Below are positions 1 through 7,320 of a DNA stretch of 8,874 nt, piece by piece. Under the pieces are notes generated by a model, which saw nothing but the letters and a program-made list of their open reading frames with translations, had not been told where the DNA came from and did not search any database. The translations under genes and the position numbers were made by a program. The DNA is from an uncultured Collinsella sp. (lineage in GTDB: Bacteria > Actinomycetota > Coriobacteriia > Coriobacteriales > Coriobacteriaceae), in assembly GCA_902494375.1 (NCBI GenBank), contig CABUTL010000036.1, positions 1 through 8,874 on the forward strand, read 5' to 3'. Position 1 is the first letter of the stretch. Every line of letters starts with the position of its first letter.

Positions 1-2842
1 AGACGCGCATGGCGCAGCGCACCATATCCTCACGCGCCGTTTCCTGCCGAAGCCCCGACTCCGCCAGCCAAATCGCCGACTGCAGGTCGTTTTCTTCTAG
101 AGCGGCATTTGCCCCCTTAATCATGCAATCGATGTACTTTGACTGCATAATGCGCCGCATGCGCAAAAAGTAGGTTGGATTACAGCCATTGGGAACATAC
201 AGCGGTCCGGCATAAAGCTGCTCAATCTTAAGGCACAGCTCAACTAAATGGGGCCCGCGCGCACCCGTGCGATTTCCCAAAACCTCGCGGCTTATCTGGT
301 CAAACAGCCGTACATCGGTCTTGACGTAGTCGCCGTTGAGTCCGATGCATTCATTTTGGATGAGCACACACGACTTGCCATCCGGCGTCGGTCCCAAAGC
401 CGACCGCAAGCGCGATATCGTCGAGTACAGGTTGTTGCGGGCGCTATTGAACTCGGCATGGGGCCACAACTCCATTGCCAGCGTCTCACGATCGACGAGT
501 GCATCCATGCCCAGTGCAAGCCGCTCGGCAAGCGTCGCCGCCTTCTTGCGGCGCCACATTTTGTCCGTGATGGGAAACCCGTCGCGCTCGGCGCGGAACG
601 CACCAAACATGCGAATCTCGATATGGTCGATGGTATCAACGGCTTCAACCTCGCCAGCCTGGAACAGGCGCTCGCCCTCCCCTTCCAAATCGTCGCGCAG
701 CGAGTACCGCGACAGCTCGCGCACGGGAAGCTTCTTGCGAATCCTGGTCGCCGGCTCGCCCAGACAATGCATGGCAAGGCGCGCAAAGAGCCGATACGAT
801 GGTTCCAGAATCCCCGCGCGATTCATGGACATCCAGGCCGCAAGATCGCTATCTCGCCCCGCGCAAGCCAAATGCAGCGCCACCATCCAGGCTTCTGCAC
901 CACCAACCTGCGTCTGGCTTATATCGAGCAACTCCGCTTCCTCGCGTACCGAAACCATCGAGGTGTTACGCAGATACGCCGCGCGCTCCAGCAGCAATGC
1001 GTTATCGCGCATGTACGCAATCGACTCCTCGGCAAGTTTGAGCACTTGGACCGCACGGAACTTTGCATTAACCGGCCGTCCCTCTGCCAGCGACTGCCAG
1101 CCTTCTAGCAACAGGCCAAACAGCTGAATCTGGTTGTCGCGCATGCGCACGGCAAAACGATCGAGCTCGTTGAACGCCGCGTCGTCGGTTACCGGCAGGC
1201 CGGAAAGGAGCCGCCGTGCCGCCAACACCATGCGCACCCAGATAGCCATCGCCTTAAGCCCACGCACGTCGAGCGCCTCCCGCACCACCGTCATCTCGTC
1301 GTCGCGCTCGTCGGTTCCCGTAAACGACCCGTCAAAGAGCTCCACCAGCATGCTATCGGCCCGTATAACAATCCCCGCGATGTCGAGCTCACAGTCGTAG
1401 GCCTTGCTCGTTTTGAGCTGCTGTAGAACGCCGCCGTCATCTCCCCGCTCGGTCAGGCAGCGCTTGACCTCGATATGCGCGGACAACATATCAAGTGCGG
1501 TATGGGATGTCTCGATTTCTGGCACGGCCAGGTTCGTAGGAAGCCCAAGCCCGTTGTCCCCATAGCAAACAGCCGTCAGTGTCTGGGCCACTCTCCATGA
1601 AACAGGGTCTATTTCGCAGGCCGCCCGTTCGCCCCCGCGCTCGATGACCGATGCCATATAGCGAGCGAGCTTTGTATTGGACACGCTGACCGCTGCCAAA
1701 TACACGCCAAGCGCCTCGGCAGGCGTTGGCTCTGGAGCCGGATCGTCGGCATCGATCGTGCCCAGCGCTGCTCGGCAGATATCGGCCCCGTGCCCCGTCA
1801 GAGCCAGATCGACCCCATACTGCCCAGCAAGTTCAAGGACCGCATCACGGTCCAAAAAGACGTCCGCCAGGCCCATCGCCGCATCGCATCGGCCCGCCTT
1901 AAGCAAAATCCGGGCCGCCCTCGGAACAAGTTCGGGGCGAACCTCGGCCACCAACTTACGCAAACGCAAGCGTCCGTTATCCTCCGTGCCCAGACACGTA
2001 AAACTCCGCTCGGCGGGATCCAAGCCAAAGATCGGATAGTCGCGTACAAAGTAGGACTGGTCGACCATCGACAGCCTCACCCCACAAGCCTCGAGTTCTG
2101 CGATATTGCCCTCGCCCATCAAAATCATGAGACATGCCACGCAAAACAGCGCATTATTGTCGAGCGAAGCCAGATCGACAAGTGCCGCGCCATATACGTT
2201 GACAATCTCGTTTTCGAGCAGACCGGCTACGTCGCCTTGGCCATACAGACCCGTCTGCAATGCCGAAACGAGCTCGGGCACGCCCTGCGTGAGCTGATAA
2301 AAGTCGAGCGATGTGCTGATCGAAAACGCCGATGCCCACGCCGAATACTCATAGGCATGCACCTTGAGCATCTGCGCATTGATCTTAACCGAATCGCCCA
2401 GCCCATGAATCAGCTGACGATTTGAAGGACGGCAGGAGATAAAGACCCCTACCCCCATAGCGCGCAGGCCGCGAATCCTGTCGATGAGGTCTTCGGTATC
2501 GTGCTGATCGAGGTTTGGCACATTATCAATCGCGATAAGGGAGTGCGGTTTGTCTTTGAGTTCTTCGGTAACCACCTCGAGCTGCATAAACACCTCGCGC
2601 CCAGTGGCGCGATCGGCCTCGATAATCCGCACGGGGCCTCGCGTCGGGTCGCATTTAACCTCATGGGTGTACTGCAGCAGCACCGAGGTCTTCCCAAACC
2701 CATCGGGCGCATAAAGAACCACGATGCCGGCCTTTCGGCCCTTGGCGAGAAGCTCATTCATCAAGCGTTCGCGTCGCACCATATAGCCTCCGCCCAGCGG
2801 CATCAGCTCGAGGTCGTCTATACTGCCCAAATCGTTTACCAT
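1..2842 (-). CDS. Large STAND-like ATPase/SARP-type transcriptional regulator, C-terminus cut by window edge
   Basis: A single minus-strand frame stays open from the ATG at 2842 to the window edge: 947 complete codons and no stop. GAGGAG lies 5 nt before the ATG. Residues 45-52 (APDGFGKT) form a Walker A motif with Lys51, and LIAIDN (102-107) is a Walker B with Asp106, so the N-terminus is a P-loop NTPase of the STAND/MalT/LAL kind. Residues about 200-735 look helical, as expected of a TPR-like sensor region, without sharp motifs. From about 741 (HIEIRMFGAF) to about 835, including ARNNLYSTISRLRSALG, it matches a SARP/OmpR-type winged helix, followed by the first part of a BTAD domain (from about 845) that runs off the window. 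Such proteins couple nucleotide and ligand sensing to DNA binding in the cytoplasm. The inducer is unknown. The gene lies 448 bp downstream of nagB, which ends in its own terminator, so it is probably transcribed separately. The family is fairly sure; the target genes are not known. Confidence 0.85.
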   Translation of the reverse strand, partial: MVNDLGSIDDLELMPLGGGYMVRRERLMNELLAKGRKAGIVVLYAPDGFGKTSVLLQYTHEVKCDPTRGPVRIIEADRATGREVFMQLEVVTEELKDKPHSLIAIDNVPNLDQHDTEDLIDRIRGLRAMGVGVFISCRPSNRQLIHGLGDSVKINAQMLKVHAYEYSAWASAFSISTSLDFYQLTQGVPELVSALQTGLYGQGDVAGLLENEIVNVYGAALVDLASLDNNALFCVACLMILMGEGNIAELEACGVRLSMVDQSYFVRDYPIFGLDPAERSFTCLGTEDNGRLRLRKLVAEVRPELVPRAARILLKAGRCDAAMGLADVFLDRDAVLELAGQYGVDLALTGHGADICRAALGTIDADDPAPEPTPAEALGVYLAAVSVSNTKLARYMASVIERGGERAACEIDPVSWRVAQTLTAVCYGDNGLGLPTNLAVPEIETSHTALDMLSAHIEVKRCLTERGDDGGVLQQLKTSKAYDCELDIAGIVIRADSMLVELFDGSFTGTDERDDEMTVVREALDVRGLKAMAIWVRMVLAARRLLSGLPVTDDAAFNELDRFAVRMRDNQIQLFGLLLEGWQSLAEGRPVNAKFRAVQVLKLAEESIAYMRDNALLLERAAYLRNTSMVSVREEAELLDISQTQVGGAEAWMVALHLACAGRDSDLAAWMSMNRAGILEPSYRLFARLAMHCLGEPATRIRKKLPVRELSRYSLRDDLEGEGERLFQAGEVEAVDTIDHIEIRMFGAFRAERDGFPITDKMWRRKKAATLAERLALGMDALVDRETLAMELWPHAEFNSARNNLYSTISRLRSALGPTPDGKSCVLIQNECIGLNGDYVKTDVRLFDQISREVLGNRTGARGPHLVELCLKIEQLYAGPLYVPNGCNPTYFLRMRRIMQSKYIDCMIKGANAALEENDLQSAIWLAESGLRQETAREDMVRCAMRV

Positions 2843-3230
2843 GCCCGCTCCTCAACTCGACCGTATGGACACTGTAGCCGCAAGACCATACAAGCCGCGC
2901 TATGAATAGAGCGACCTTGTGTTTTAGGTTGTCTTTTGGTACGCAAGCGGCAAGTTTTTGTACAGCGAGGGCCGATTCTTATTAATCCCCCGACTAATCG
3001 GTCTTTAAGCAGGTAAATGAGCTTGTCAGCTTGTCCCATCTAAGCGGCAGTGTAACGCAAATGAACAAGGTTCAGCCATGTCATTCAACTCGCCTAGCAC
3101 CCGCTACCGTCTACGACCTTTTAGTGGCATTTTTGCATAGAATCTGGTATGGAATGAATCAAGCTGTTTGACATCCGGCATTCGCCAAGCTTGCGGCAAG
3201 ATTTTGGTCAAGCGGGCGGAAAGGGATAGC
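2843..3230. other. Intergenic region between regulator and nagB, no gene seen
   Basis: This stretch is visibly more AT-rich than the flanking genes and has no ORF with a credible ribosome binding site. It must carry the promoter of the large minus-strand regulator, but no convincing -35/-10 pair was found. Small motifs present are a 6-bp inverted repeat CCGATT/AATCGG (2972-2977 and 2996-3001), a tandem heptamer GCTTGTC twice with one base between (3021-3035), and a short CTTG-CGG-CAAG hairpin near 3190-3200. Any of these could be an operator, but none is assigned. Confidence 0.5.
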
Positions 3231-3256
3231 AAAAAGGCCCCCGCAAAGCGGAGGCC
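3231..3256 (-). terminator. Intrinsic terminator of nagB
   Basis: Read on the minus strand, a 9-bp stem (GGCCTCCGC / GCGGGGGCC, one T-G wobble) closes a TTT loop and is followed directly by TTTTT. It begins 34 nt after the nagB stop, the expected place and orientation for a Rho-independent terminator. It separates nagB from the downstream regulator. Confidence 0.9.
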
Positions 3257-3290
3257 TTAGGCAAGGCTATGTCGAGGTGCAGGATTCGCG

Positions 3291-4019
3291 CTACTCGCAG
3301 AGCGAAAGGGCGGCCTCGTCGGCAACGACAACGCAGTTGGTGTGCAGCTGCAGGATCGAAGCCGGGCACGCGGGCGTAACCGGGCCATAGCACATGTCAT
3401 GCACGGCCTGAGCCTTGGCCTCGCCGTTGGCGACGACCAGGATCATGCGGGCATACATGATGGTCTGGGTGCCCATGGTGTAGGCCTGACGGGGAACGTC
3501 GTCGATGCTGTCGAACAGGCGGCTGTTGGCCTGAATGGTGCTCTCGGTGAGGTCGACACAGTGCGTGCCCTTGGAGAAGTGGTCATCGGGCTCGTTGAAG
3601 CCGATGTGGCCGTTGTTGCCAATGCCGAGCAGCTGCAGATCCGGGTAACCGGCGGCGGCGACGATCTTGTCGTACTCGGAGCAGGCAGCGGCGGCGTCGG
3701 GGTTGGAACCGTCGGGCACATGCGTGTTGTTCAGGTCGATGTTGATGTGATCGAAGAAGTTCTCACGCATGAAATAGTGATAGCTCTGGGGATCGTCGTG
3801 CGAAAGGCCGCGATACTCGTCCAGGTTGTAGGTGCTGACCTCGGCAAAGTCGACGTCGCCCTTCTCGTACCAAGCAGCGAGCTGCTTGTAGGCACCGATC
3901 GGGGTGGAGCCGGTGGCAAGGCCCAGCACACAGTCGGGCTTGAGAATAACCTGCGCCGAGATGATATTGGCTGCCTTGCGGCTCATATCCTCGTAGTCTT
4001 TAGCTTTAATGATCTTCAT
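3291..4019 (-). CDS. nagB: Glucosamine-6-phosphate deaminase
   Basis: The product (242 aa, the usual length for Gram-positive-type NagB) converts glucosamine-6-phosphate to fructose-6-phosphate and ammonia in the cytoplasm, the last step of GlcNAc/glucosamine breakdown. Visible motifs are the phosphate-binding loop GLATGSTP (33-40), NLDEYRGL with catalytic Asp67, and LLGIGNNGHIGFNEP with Asn136, His138 and Glu143. In the E. coli enzyme the residue equivalent to Asn136 is an aspartate; an amide there is, as I recall, usual for the shorter B. subtilis-like form, so it is not read as a defect. The ATG at 4019 is chosen because AAAGGA lies 6 nt before it and MKII is the normal N-terminus. The frame extends upstream to 4097, but that part resembles no NagB. 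A terminator follows at 3231-3256, and a 272-bp structured gap separates it from the EIIA gene upstream. The same substrate is used by GlmM, encoded two genes upstream. Confidence 0.96.
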   Translation of the reverse strand: MKIIKAKDYEDMSRKAANIISAQVILKPDCVLGLATGSTPIGAYKQLAAWYEKGDVDFAEVSTYNLDEYRGLSHDDPQSYHYFMRENFFDHINIDLNNTHVPDGSNPDAAAACSEYDKIVAAAGYPDLQLLGIGNNGHIGFNEPDDHFSKGTHCVDLTESTIQANSRLFDSIDDVPRQAYTMGTQTIMYARMILVVANGEAKAQAVHDMCYGPVTPACPASILQLHTNCVVVADEAALSLCE

Positions 4020-4291
4020 TACGCGTCCTTTCTCGTACAAGAGAGGCAAGGCTCCCCTTACAAGCACTTGCCCGCGGCCCGCGTCGGCCGCAACCAACGT
4101 GTGCGGCCACCAGGGCGAGGTCGCGTAATGTATGTGTCTCGTGTCTAGCCGCGTCGAGGCCCCTGCCCGTCCACGGTGACCCGAAGCCTTTTAGCTTCGG
4201 ACAAATCCCATCTTGCCACGGAGGGCGTCCTCTTTCAAGGGCGCCCTCCGTAAACGTGTTTGAATTGTAGGCTAATGGCCACGTGCACTTG
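4020..4291 (-). other. Hairpin-rich region between the EIIA gene and nagB, possible nagB leader
   Basis: This 272-bp gap holds several inverted repeats. A 10-bp perfect stem pairs 4218-4227 with 4242-4251 around a 14-nt loop. A 7-bp stem CCGAAGC/GCTTCGG pairs 4181-4187 with 4194-4200. A 6-bp stem GCGGCC/GGCCGC pairs 4074-4079 with 4086-4091. A minus-strand TACAAT at 4264-4269 could be a -10 box, but no good -35 is seen. If it is used, nagB would have a leader of about 240 nt. None of the hairpins has a U-tract on the minus strand, so they are not ordinary terminators of the EIIA gene. No known riboswitch class was recognised. A regulatory leader or a processing site between co-transcribed genes are both possible. 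Confidence 0.45.
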
Positions 4292-4789
4292 CTAGCGCTC
4301 GCGAGCAACGATGAGCTGGTCCATCTCTTCGACATGCACGCCAACGGAGCCCTTGATGCTCGAGAACTCAACAGAGTTGCACACCAAGATGGGAACCGTC
4401 ACATCGTAGCCCTCGGCAGCAATTGCCTCGCGATCGAACTCAATGAGCACATCGCCCTTATGGACGATGTCACCCACTTGCGCATGTACGGTAAAGTGCT
4501 TGCCCTCAAGCTGAACAGTGTCCAAACCAACGTGGATGAGCACGTCCAAGCCATCGACCGTGTTAAGCGCAACAGCGTGTCCCGTGGGAAAAATGGCCTC
4601 GACCTTGGCATCAGCCGGTGCAATCACACGCGTGCCGGTAGGCTGAATCGCCACGCCCTGGCCCAAAAGGCCGGTGGCAAATGTCTGGTCGTTTACCTCG
4701 GAAAGCGGAATGACGTCGCCCGAGATGGGAGCATCCAGCGTAAGGACTCGACCACGCATACCAAAAGACCTTAGGACTTTAGTGAACAT
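4292..4789 (-). CDS. Stand-alone PTS glucose-family EIIA component
   Basis: The protein (165 aa) is a single-domain EIIA of the glucose/N-acetylglucosamine (Crr) family. It accepts a phosphoryl group from HPr and passes it to an EIIB partner during sugar uptake. The family signature is clear: DAPISGDVIPLSEVND (19-34), GQGVAI (43-48), GHAVAL with His71, and the active-site segment GLDVLIHVGLDTV with phospho-accepting His86, then GDVLIEFD. Both histidines of the family are present. The ATG at 4789 is preferred because GAGGGGGAG sits just before it; an upstream in-frame TTG at 4810 has no comparable site. No EIIB or EIIC gene is in the window, so the partner permease lies elsewhere. Its place between glmM and nagB fits amino-sugar uptake, and a regulatory (inducer-exclusion-like) role is also possible. 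Substrate is inferred, family is not in doubt. Confidence 0.94.
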   Translation of the reverse strand: MFTKVLRSFGMRGRVLTLDAPISGDVIPLSEVNDQTFATGLLGQGVAIQPTGTRVIAPADAKVEAIFPTGHAVALNTVDGLDVLIHVGLDTVQLEGKHFTVHAQVGDIVHKGDVLIEFDREAIAAEGYDVTVPILVCNSVEFSSIKGSVGVHVEEMDQLIVARER

Positions 4790-4790
4790 G

Positions 4791-4799
4791 CTCCCCCTC
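4791..4799 (-). promoter_or_regulatory. Ribosome binding site that sets the EIIA start
   Basis: GAGGGGGAG on the minus strand ends one base before the ATG at 4789. Its GAGG core lies 6 nt from the ATG, a good spacing, and this supports 4789 over the in-frame TTG at 4810. Confidence 0.7.
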
Positions 4800-4830
4800 G
4801 GACATACCAATCGACCAAAATAGCCTTAAC

Positions 4831-4860
4831 AGTTTACCACTTGGCACTCGTTTTTGACCA
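4831..4860 (-). promoter_or_regulatory. Candidate promoter of the EIIA gene
   Basis: On the minus strand TGGTCA (4855-4860, 4 of 6 to the -35 consensus) and TAAACT (4831-4836, 4 of 6 to the -10, preceded by TGG as in an extended -10) are 18 nt apart. The -35 abuts the glmM stop. This would give a 5' UTR of about 35 nt. No terminator lies between glmM and EIIA, so read-through from glmM is also possible. Confidence 0.4.
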
Positions 4861-6198
4861 TTAGGGAAGTTCGCGCTTGACAACCTCGACGATGTCGTCG
4901 ACAACGCGCTGGGTCAGCTCGTGCGTCTCGGCCTCGGCCATAACGCGGACCAGCGGCTCGGTACCGCTCGGGCGCACCAGAATGCGGCCGCGGCCGTCAA
5001 GCTCCTTCTCGGCAGCAGCGACGGCATCCCAGATGGGCTGGCAATCGTCCAGACCAGCCTTGTTGTCGGAATGCACGTTGACGAGTACCTGCGGGTACTT
5101 CTTCATGATGCCGGCAAGATCGGTGAGGGTACGACCGGTGCGCTTGAGCACGGCCAGCAGCTGCAGAGCCGTCACCAGGCCGTCACCGGTGGTGTTGTGC
5201 TCCAGGAAGATGATGTGGCCGGACTGTTCGCCGCCGATGACGGCGCCGTCCGCGAGCATACGCTCAAGAACATAGCGGTCGCCCACGGCAGTCTGAACCA
5301 TTTCGAAGCCCTGCTCCTTCATGGCAATGGAGAAGCCCAGGTTGCACATAACGGTCGAGACGATCTCGGAGTTGGCGAGCTTGCCGCGGGCAGCCAGGTC
5401 GGAGCCGCAGATGGCCAGGATGTAGTCACCATCGATCTCGTTGCCCTCGCTGTCCACGAACAGCACGCGGTCGGCGTCGCCGTCGTGGGCCAGACCGATG
5501 TCAGCATGGGTGCGCAGCACGAGCTCGCGCAGGGGCTCAAGGTGAGTGGAGCCGCACTCAACGTTAATGTCGGTGCCACAGTAATCGGTGTTGATGGCAT
5601 GGACCGTGGCGCCCAGGCGCTGCAGCGCGGCAGGCGTGGTCTGGCAAGAAGCGCCATGGCCGCAGTCGACGGCAACGACTAGGCCATCGAGCCTCAGGCC
5701 ATCAAGCGTATCGATGGCGTGGTCGACATATGCCTTGCGGGCGTCTTTCATCTTGATGATGTGACCCACGCCGGCACCGGTCGGCAGCGTGTCGGCAGCC
5801 ATGGCTTCCTCGGACATGACCCAGGCGCTGATCTCTTCCTCGACCGCATCGGGAAGCTTCATGCCCTTGCGGCTAAAGAACTTGATGCCGTTGAACTCCG
5901 GCGGATTATGCGAAGCAGAGATGACGATGCCGCCATCGAGCTCGTTCTGGACGGTGAGCAGCGCCACGGCAGGCGTGGGGATGACGCCGCAGCAGTGCGG
6001 ACGGCCGCCCTCGGCCATGATGCCGGCAGTCAGAGCGCTCTCGAGCATGGTGCCCGAAAGACGCGTATCGCGGCCGATGCAGATGTCTGGGCCAAGGAAC
6101 TTGGTCGCCGCGCGGCCCAGGCGAAACGCGAGGTCGCACGAGAGGTCGGCGTTGGCGACGCCACGGACGCCATCGGTACCGAAGATGTTCTGGGGCAT
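4861..6198 (-). CDS. glmM: Phosphoglucosamine mutase
   Basis: The enzyme (445 aa, the normal GlmM length) interconverts glucosamine-6-phosphate and glucosamine-1-phosphate, the step that feeds UDP-GlcNAc for peptidoglycan. All family landmarks are visible: N-terminal FGTDGVRG (6-13), the phosphoserine loop SASHNP with active Ser96, the metal-binding loop HDGDADR with Asp239, Asp241 and Asp243, and the C-terminal phosphate-binding RPSGTE (409-414). GTDGVRGVAN and the overall length favour GlmM over phosphoglucomutase or phosphomannomutase. AAGGAG is 7 nt before the ATG. The gene follows the rpsI terminator and should start a new transcript. It is active only after phosphorylation of the serine in known homologues. 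It shares its substrate with NagB, encoded two genes downstream. Confidence 0.97.
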   Translation of the reverse strand: MPQNIFGTDGVRGVANADLSCDLAFRLGRAATKFLGPDICIGRDTRLSGTMLESALTAGIMAEGGRPHCCGVIPTPAVALLTVQNELDGGIVISASHNPPEFNGIKFFSRKGMKLPDAVEEEISAWVMSEEAMAADTLPTGAGVGHIIKMKDARKAYVDHAIDTLDGLRLDGLVVAVDCGHGASCQTTPAALQRLGATVHAINTDYCGTDINVECGSTHLEPLRELVLRTHADIGLAHDGDADRVLFVDSEGNEIDGDYILAICGSDLAARGKLANSEIVSTVMCNLGFSIAMKEQGFEMVQTAVGDRYVLERMLADGAVIGGEQSGHIIFLEHNTTGDGLVTALQLLAVLKRTGRTLTDLAGIMKKYPQVLVNVHSDNKAGLDDCQPIWDAVAAAEKELDGRGRILVRPSGTEPLVRVMAEAETHELTQRVVDDIVEVVKRELP

Positions 6199-6222
6199 AG
6201 GATCGCTCCTTCCCTAGCAGGC

Positions 6223-6251
6223 GATATACAACCGCCCACCCTAGTCGAAAA
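6223..6251 (-). promoter_or_regulatory. Weak candidate promoter of glmM
   Basis: The minus strand carries TATATC (6223-6228) as a possible -10, with TTTTCG (6246-6251) 17 nt upstream as a poor -35 that overlaps the U-tract of the rpsI terminator. A promoter is needed here because the terminator separates glmM from the ribosomal genes, but this exact placement is uncertain. Confidence 0.3.
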
Positions 6252-6291
6252 AGAAAAGCGGGACCCGCCGAGGAATCGGCAGGCCCCGCTT
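6247..6291 (-). terminator. Strong intrinsic terminator of the rplM-rpsI operon
   Basis: On the minus strand a 16-bp stem (6276-6291 with 6256-6271, two G-U wobbles) closes a UUCC loop and is followed by UUCUUUUU. It starts 30 nt after the rpsI stop and is oriented to end that operon before glmM. Confidence 0.93.
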
Positions 6292-6321
6292 GTACATTGT
6301 ATCTCGTAAGGAGATAAAACC

Positions 6322-6717
<396 letters not shown>

Positions 6718-6719
6718 CT

Positions 6720-7163
6720 TTAAGCCTCCAGCTCAATCTTCGTGGGGTTCTGGGCAGCATGCGGATGCTCGGCACCAGCGTAGACCTTAAGCTTGGTCAT
6801 CTGGGCACGGCCGAGGGTGGTCTTGGGCAGCATACCGCGAACGGCGCGCTCGATGACCTTCTCCGGGTGCTTCTCCATAGCCTGGCGGAAGCTCTCAGCC
6901 TTGAGGCCGCCGTTGTAGCCGCTGTGGCGATAATAGGTCTTCGTGTCGGCCTTGTTGCCGGTAAGCTGGACCTTATCGGCGTTGATGACGACAACGAAGT
7001 CGCCGCAGTCGCTGTTGGGCGTGAACTGGGGCTTGTTCTTACCGCGCAGGATCATTGCGATCTGGGTGGCAAGACGGCCCAGGACAGCACCATCGGCGTC
7101 GACGAGAACCCAGTTGCGCTGGACCTCGCCCTGCTTGGCGTAGTGAGTCGATTTCGAAATCAC
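6720..7163 (-). CDS. rplM: 50S ribosomal protein L13
   Basis: The 147-aa protein is uL13, an early-assembly protein of the large subunit. Recognisable family segments are [18 protein letters not shown] (16-33), [11 protein letters not shown] with the following [10 protein letters not shown], the [10 protein letters not shown] motif and the [14 protein letters not shown] block. The start is a GTG at 7163, supported by GGAGGAG five bases upstream and by the usual N-terminal length. It is the first gene of a two-gene operon with rpsI. A promoter and a short leader hairpin lie directly upstream, so leader-based control is plausible. Confidence 0.99.
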   Translation of the reverse strand: MISKSTHYAKQGEVQRNWVLVDADGAVLGRLATQIAMILRGKNKPQFTPNSDCGDFVVVINADKVQLTGNKADTKTYYRHSGYNGGLKAESFRQAMEKHPEKVIERAVRGMLPKTTLGRAQMTKLKVYAGAEHPHAAQNPTKIELEA

Positions 7164-7168
7164 TTAGA

Positions 7169-7175
7169 CTCCTCC
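7169..7175 (-). promoter_or_regulatory. Ribosome binding site that sets the GTG start of rplM
   Basis: GGAGGAG is separated from the GTG at 7163 by TCTAA. No ATG gives a comparable arrangement, so the GTG start is well supported. Confidence 0.85.
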
Positions 7176-7191
7176 ATGTACAGTACGTGTT

Positions 7192-7223
7192 GTTACAGAG
7201 ATTCACGGGGCTCTGCAAGTAAC
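7192..7223 (-). promoter_or_regulatory. Short hairpin at the 5' end of the rplM mRNA, possible L13 leader
   Basis: On the minus strand GTTA pairs with TAAC (7220-7223 with 7192-7195) and CAGAG pairs with CTCTG (7211-7215 with 7196-7200), with a 4-nt bulge between and a 10-nt loop. The hairpin starts about where transcription from the predicted promoter would begin. L13 leader RNAs that control rplM-rpsI are known in Firmicutes. Relation of this one to that family is only a suggestion. Confidence 0.4.
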
Positions 7224-7229
7224 CCGTCC

Positions 7230-7257
7230 ATATTACCCCGCTCGCCGTACGAGTCAA
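7230..7257 (-). promoter_or_regulatory. Promoter of rplM-rpsI
   Basis: On the minus strand TTGACT (7252-7257, 5 of 6 to -35) is followed after 16 nt by TAATAT (7230-7235) as -10. Transcription would begin near 7223, giving a leader of about 60 nt before the rplM GTG. It is the best sigma-70-type promoter in the window, as expected for a ribosomal operon. Confidence 0.65.
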
Positions 7258-7320
7258 CAGGTATTTTGGCTCCGACCAGAGTTTCTGCACATGTCATCCA
7301 CGAGCCGTGACGTTGCAGCG

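Noticed and set aside
248..2425. Several plus-strand ORFs and short minus-strand ORFs across the first 2.4 kb
   Set aside because: All lie within the uninterrupted minus-strand regulator frame, which carries clear Walker and winged-helix motifs; the others show composition-driven translations only.
2836..3039. Minus-strand 67-codon ORF overlapping the regulator start
   Set aside because: It has no recognisable domain or good ribosome binding site, and it overlaps the regulator start in another frame.
3061..3171. Plus-strand 36-codon ORF beginning ATG AAC AAG
   Set aside because: No Shine-Dalgarno sequence precedes it, and its translation has no small-protein features such as a membrane helix or toxin-like pattern.
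3168..3210. Plus-strand promoter from a perfect TTGACA at 3168
   Set aside because: No -10-like hexamer lies 15-19 nt downstream, and there is no plus-strand gene to serve.
4020..4097. Longer NagB starting at 4097
   Set aside because: The extra 26 residues do not resemble NagB, and the internal ATG at 4019 has AAAGGA at correct spacing.
3342..4148. Long plus-strand ORF (268 codons) antisense to nagB
   Set aside because: It mirrors nagB in GC-rich codons, has repetitive valine/glycine-rich translation with no recognisable motif, and NagB itself is unmistakable.
4181..4251. Intrinsic terminator of the EIIA gene
   Set aside because: Both hairpins are well formed, but neither is followed by a U-tract on the minus strand.
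4921..5682. Plus-strand ORF of 253 codons opposite glmM
   Set aside because: It is a shadow of glmM, whose catalytic loops are complete; no independent motif or ribosome binding site supports it.
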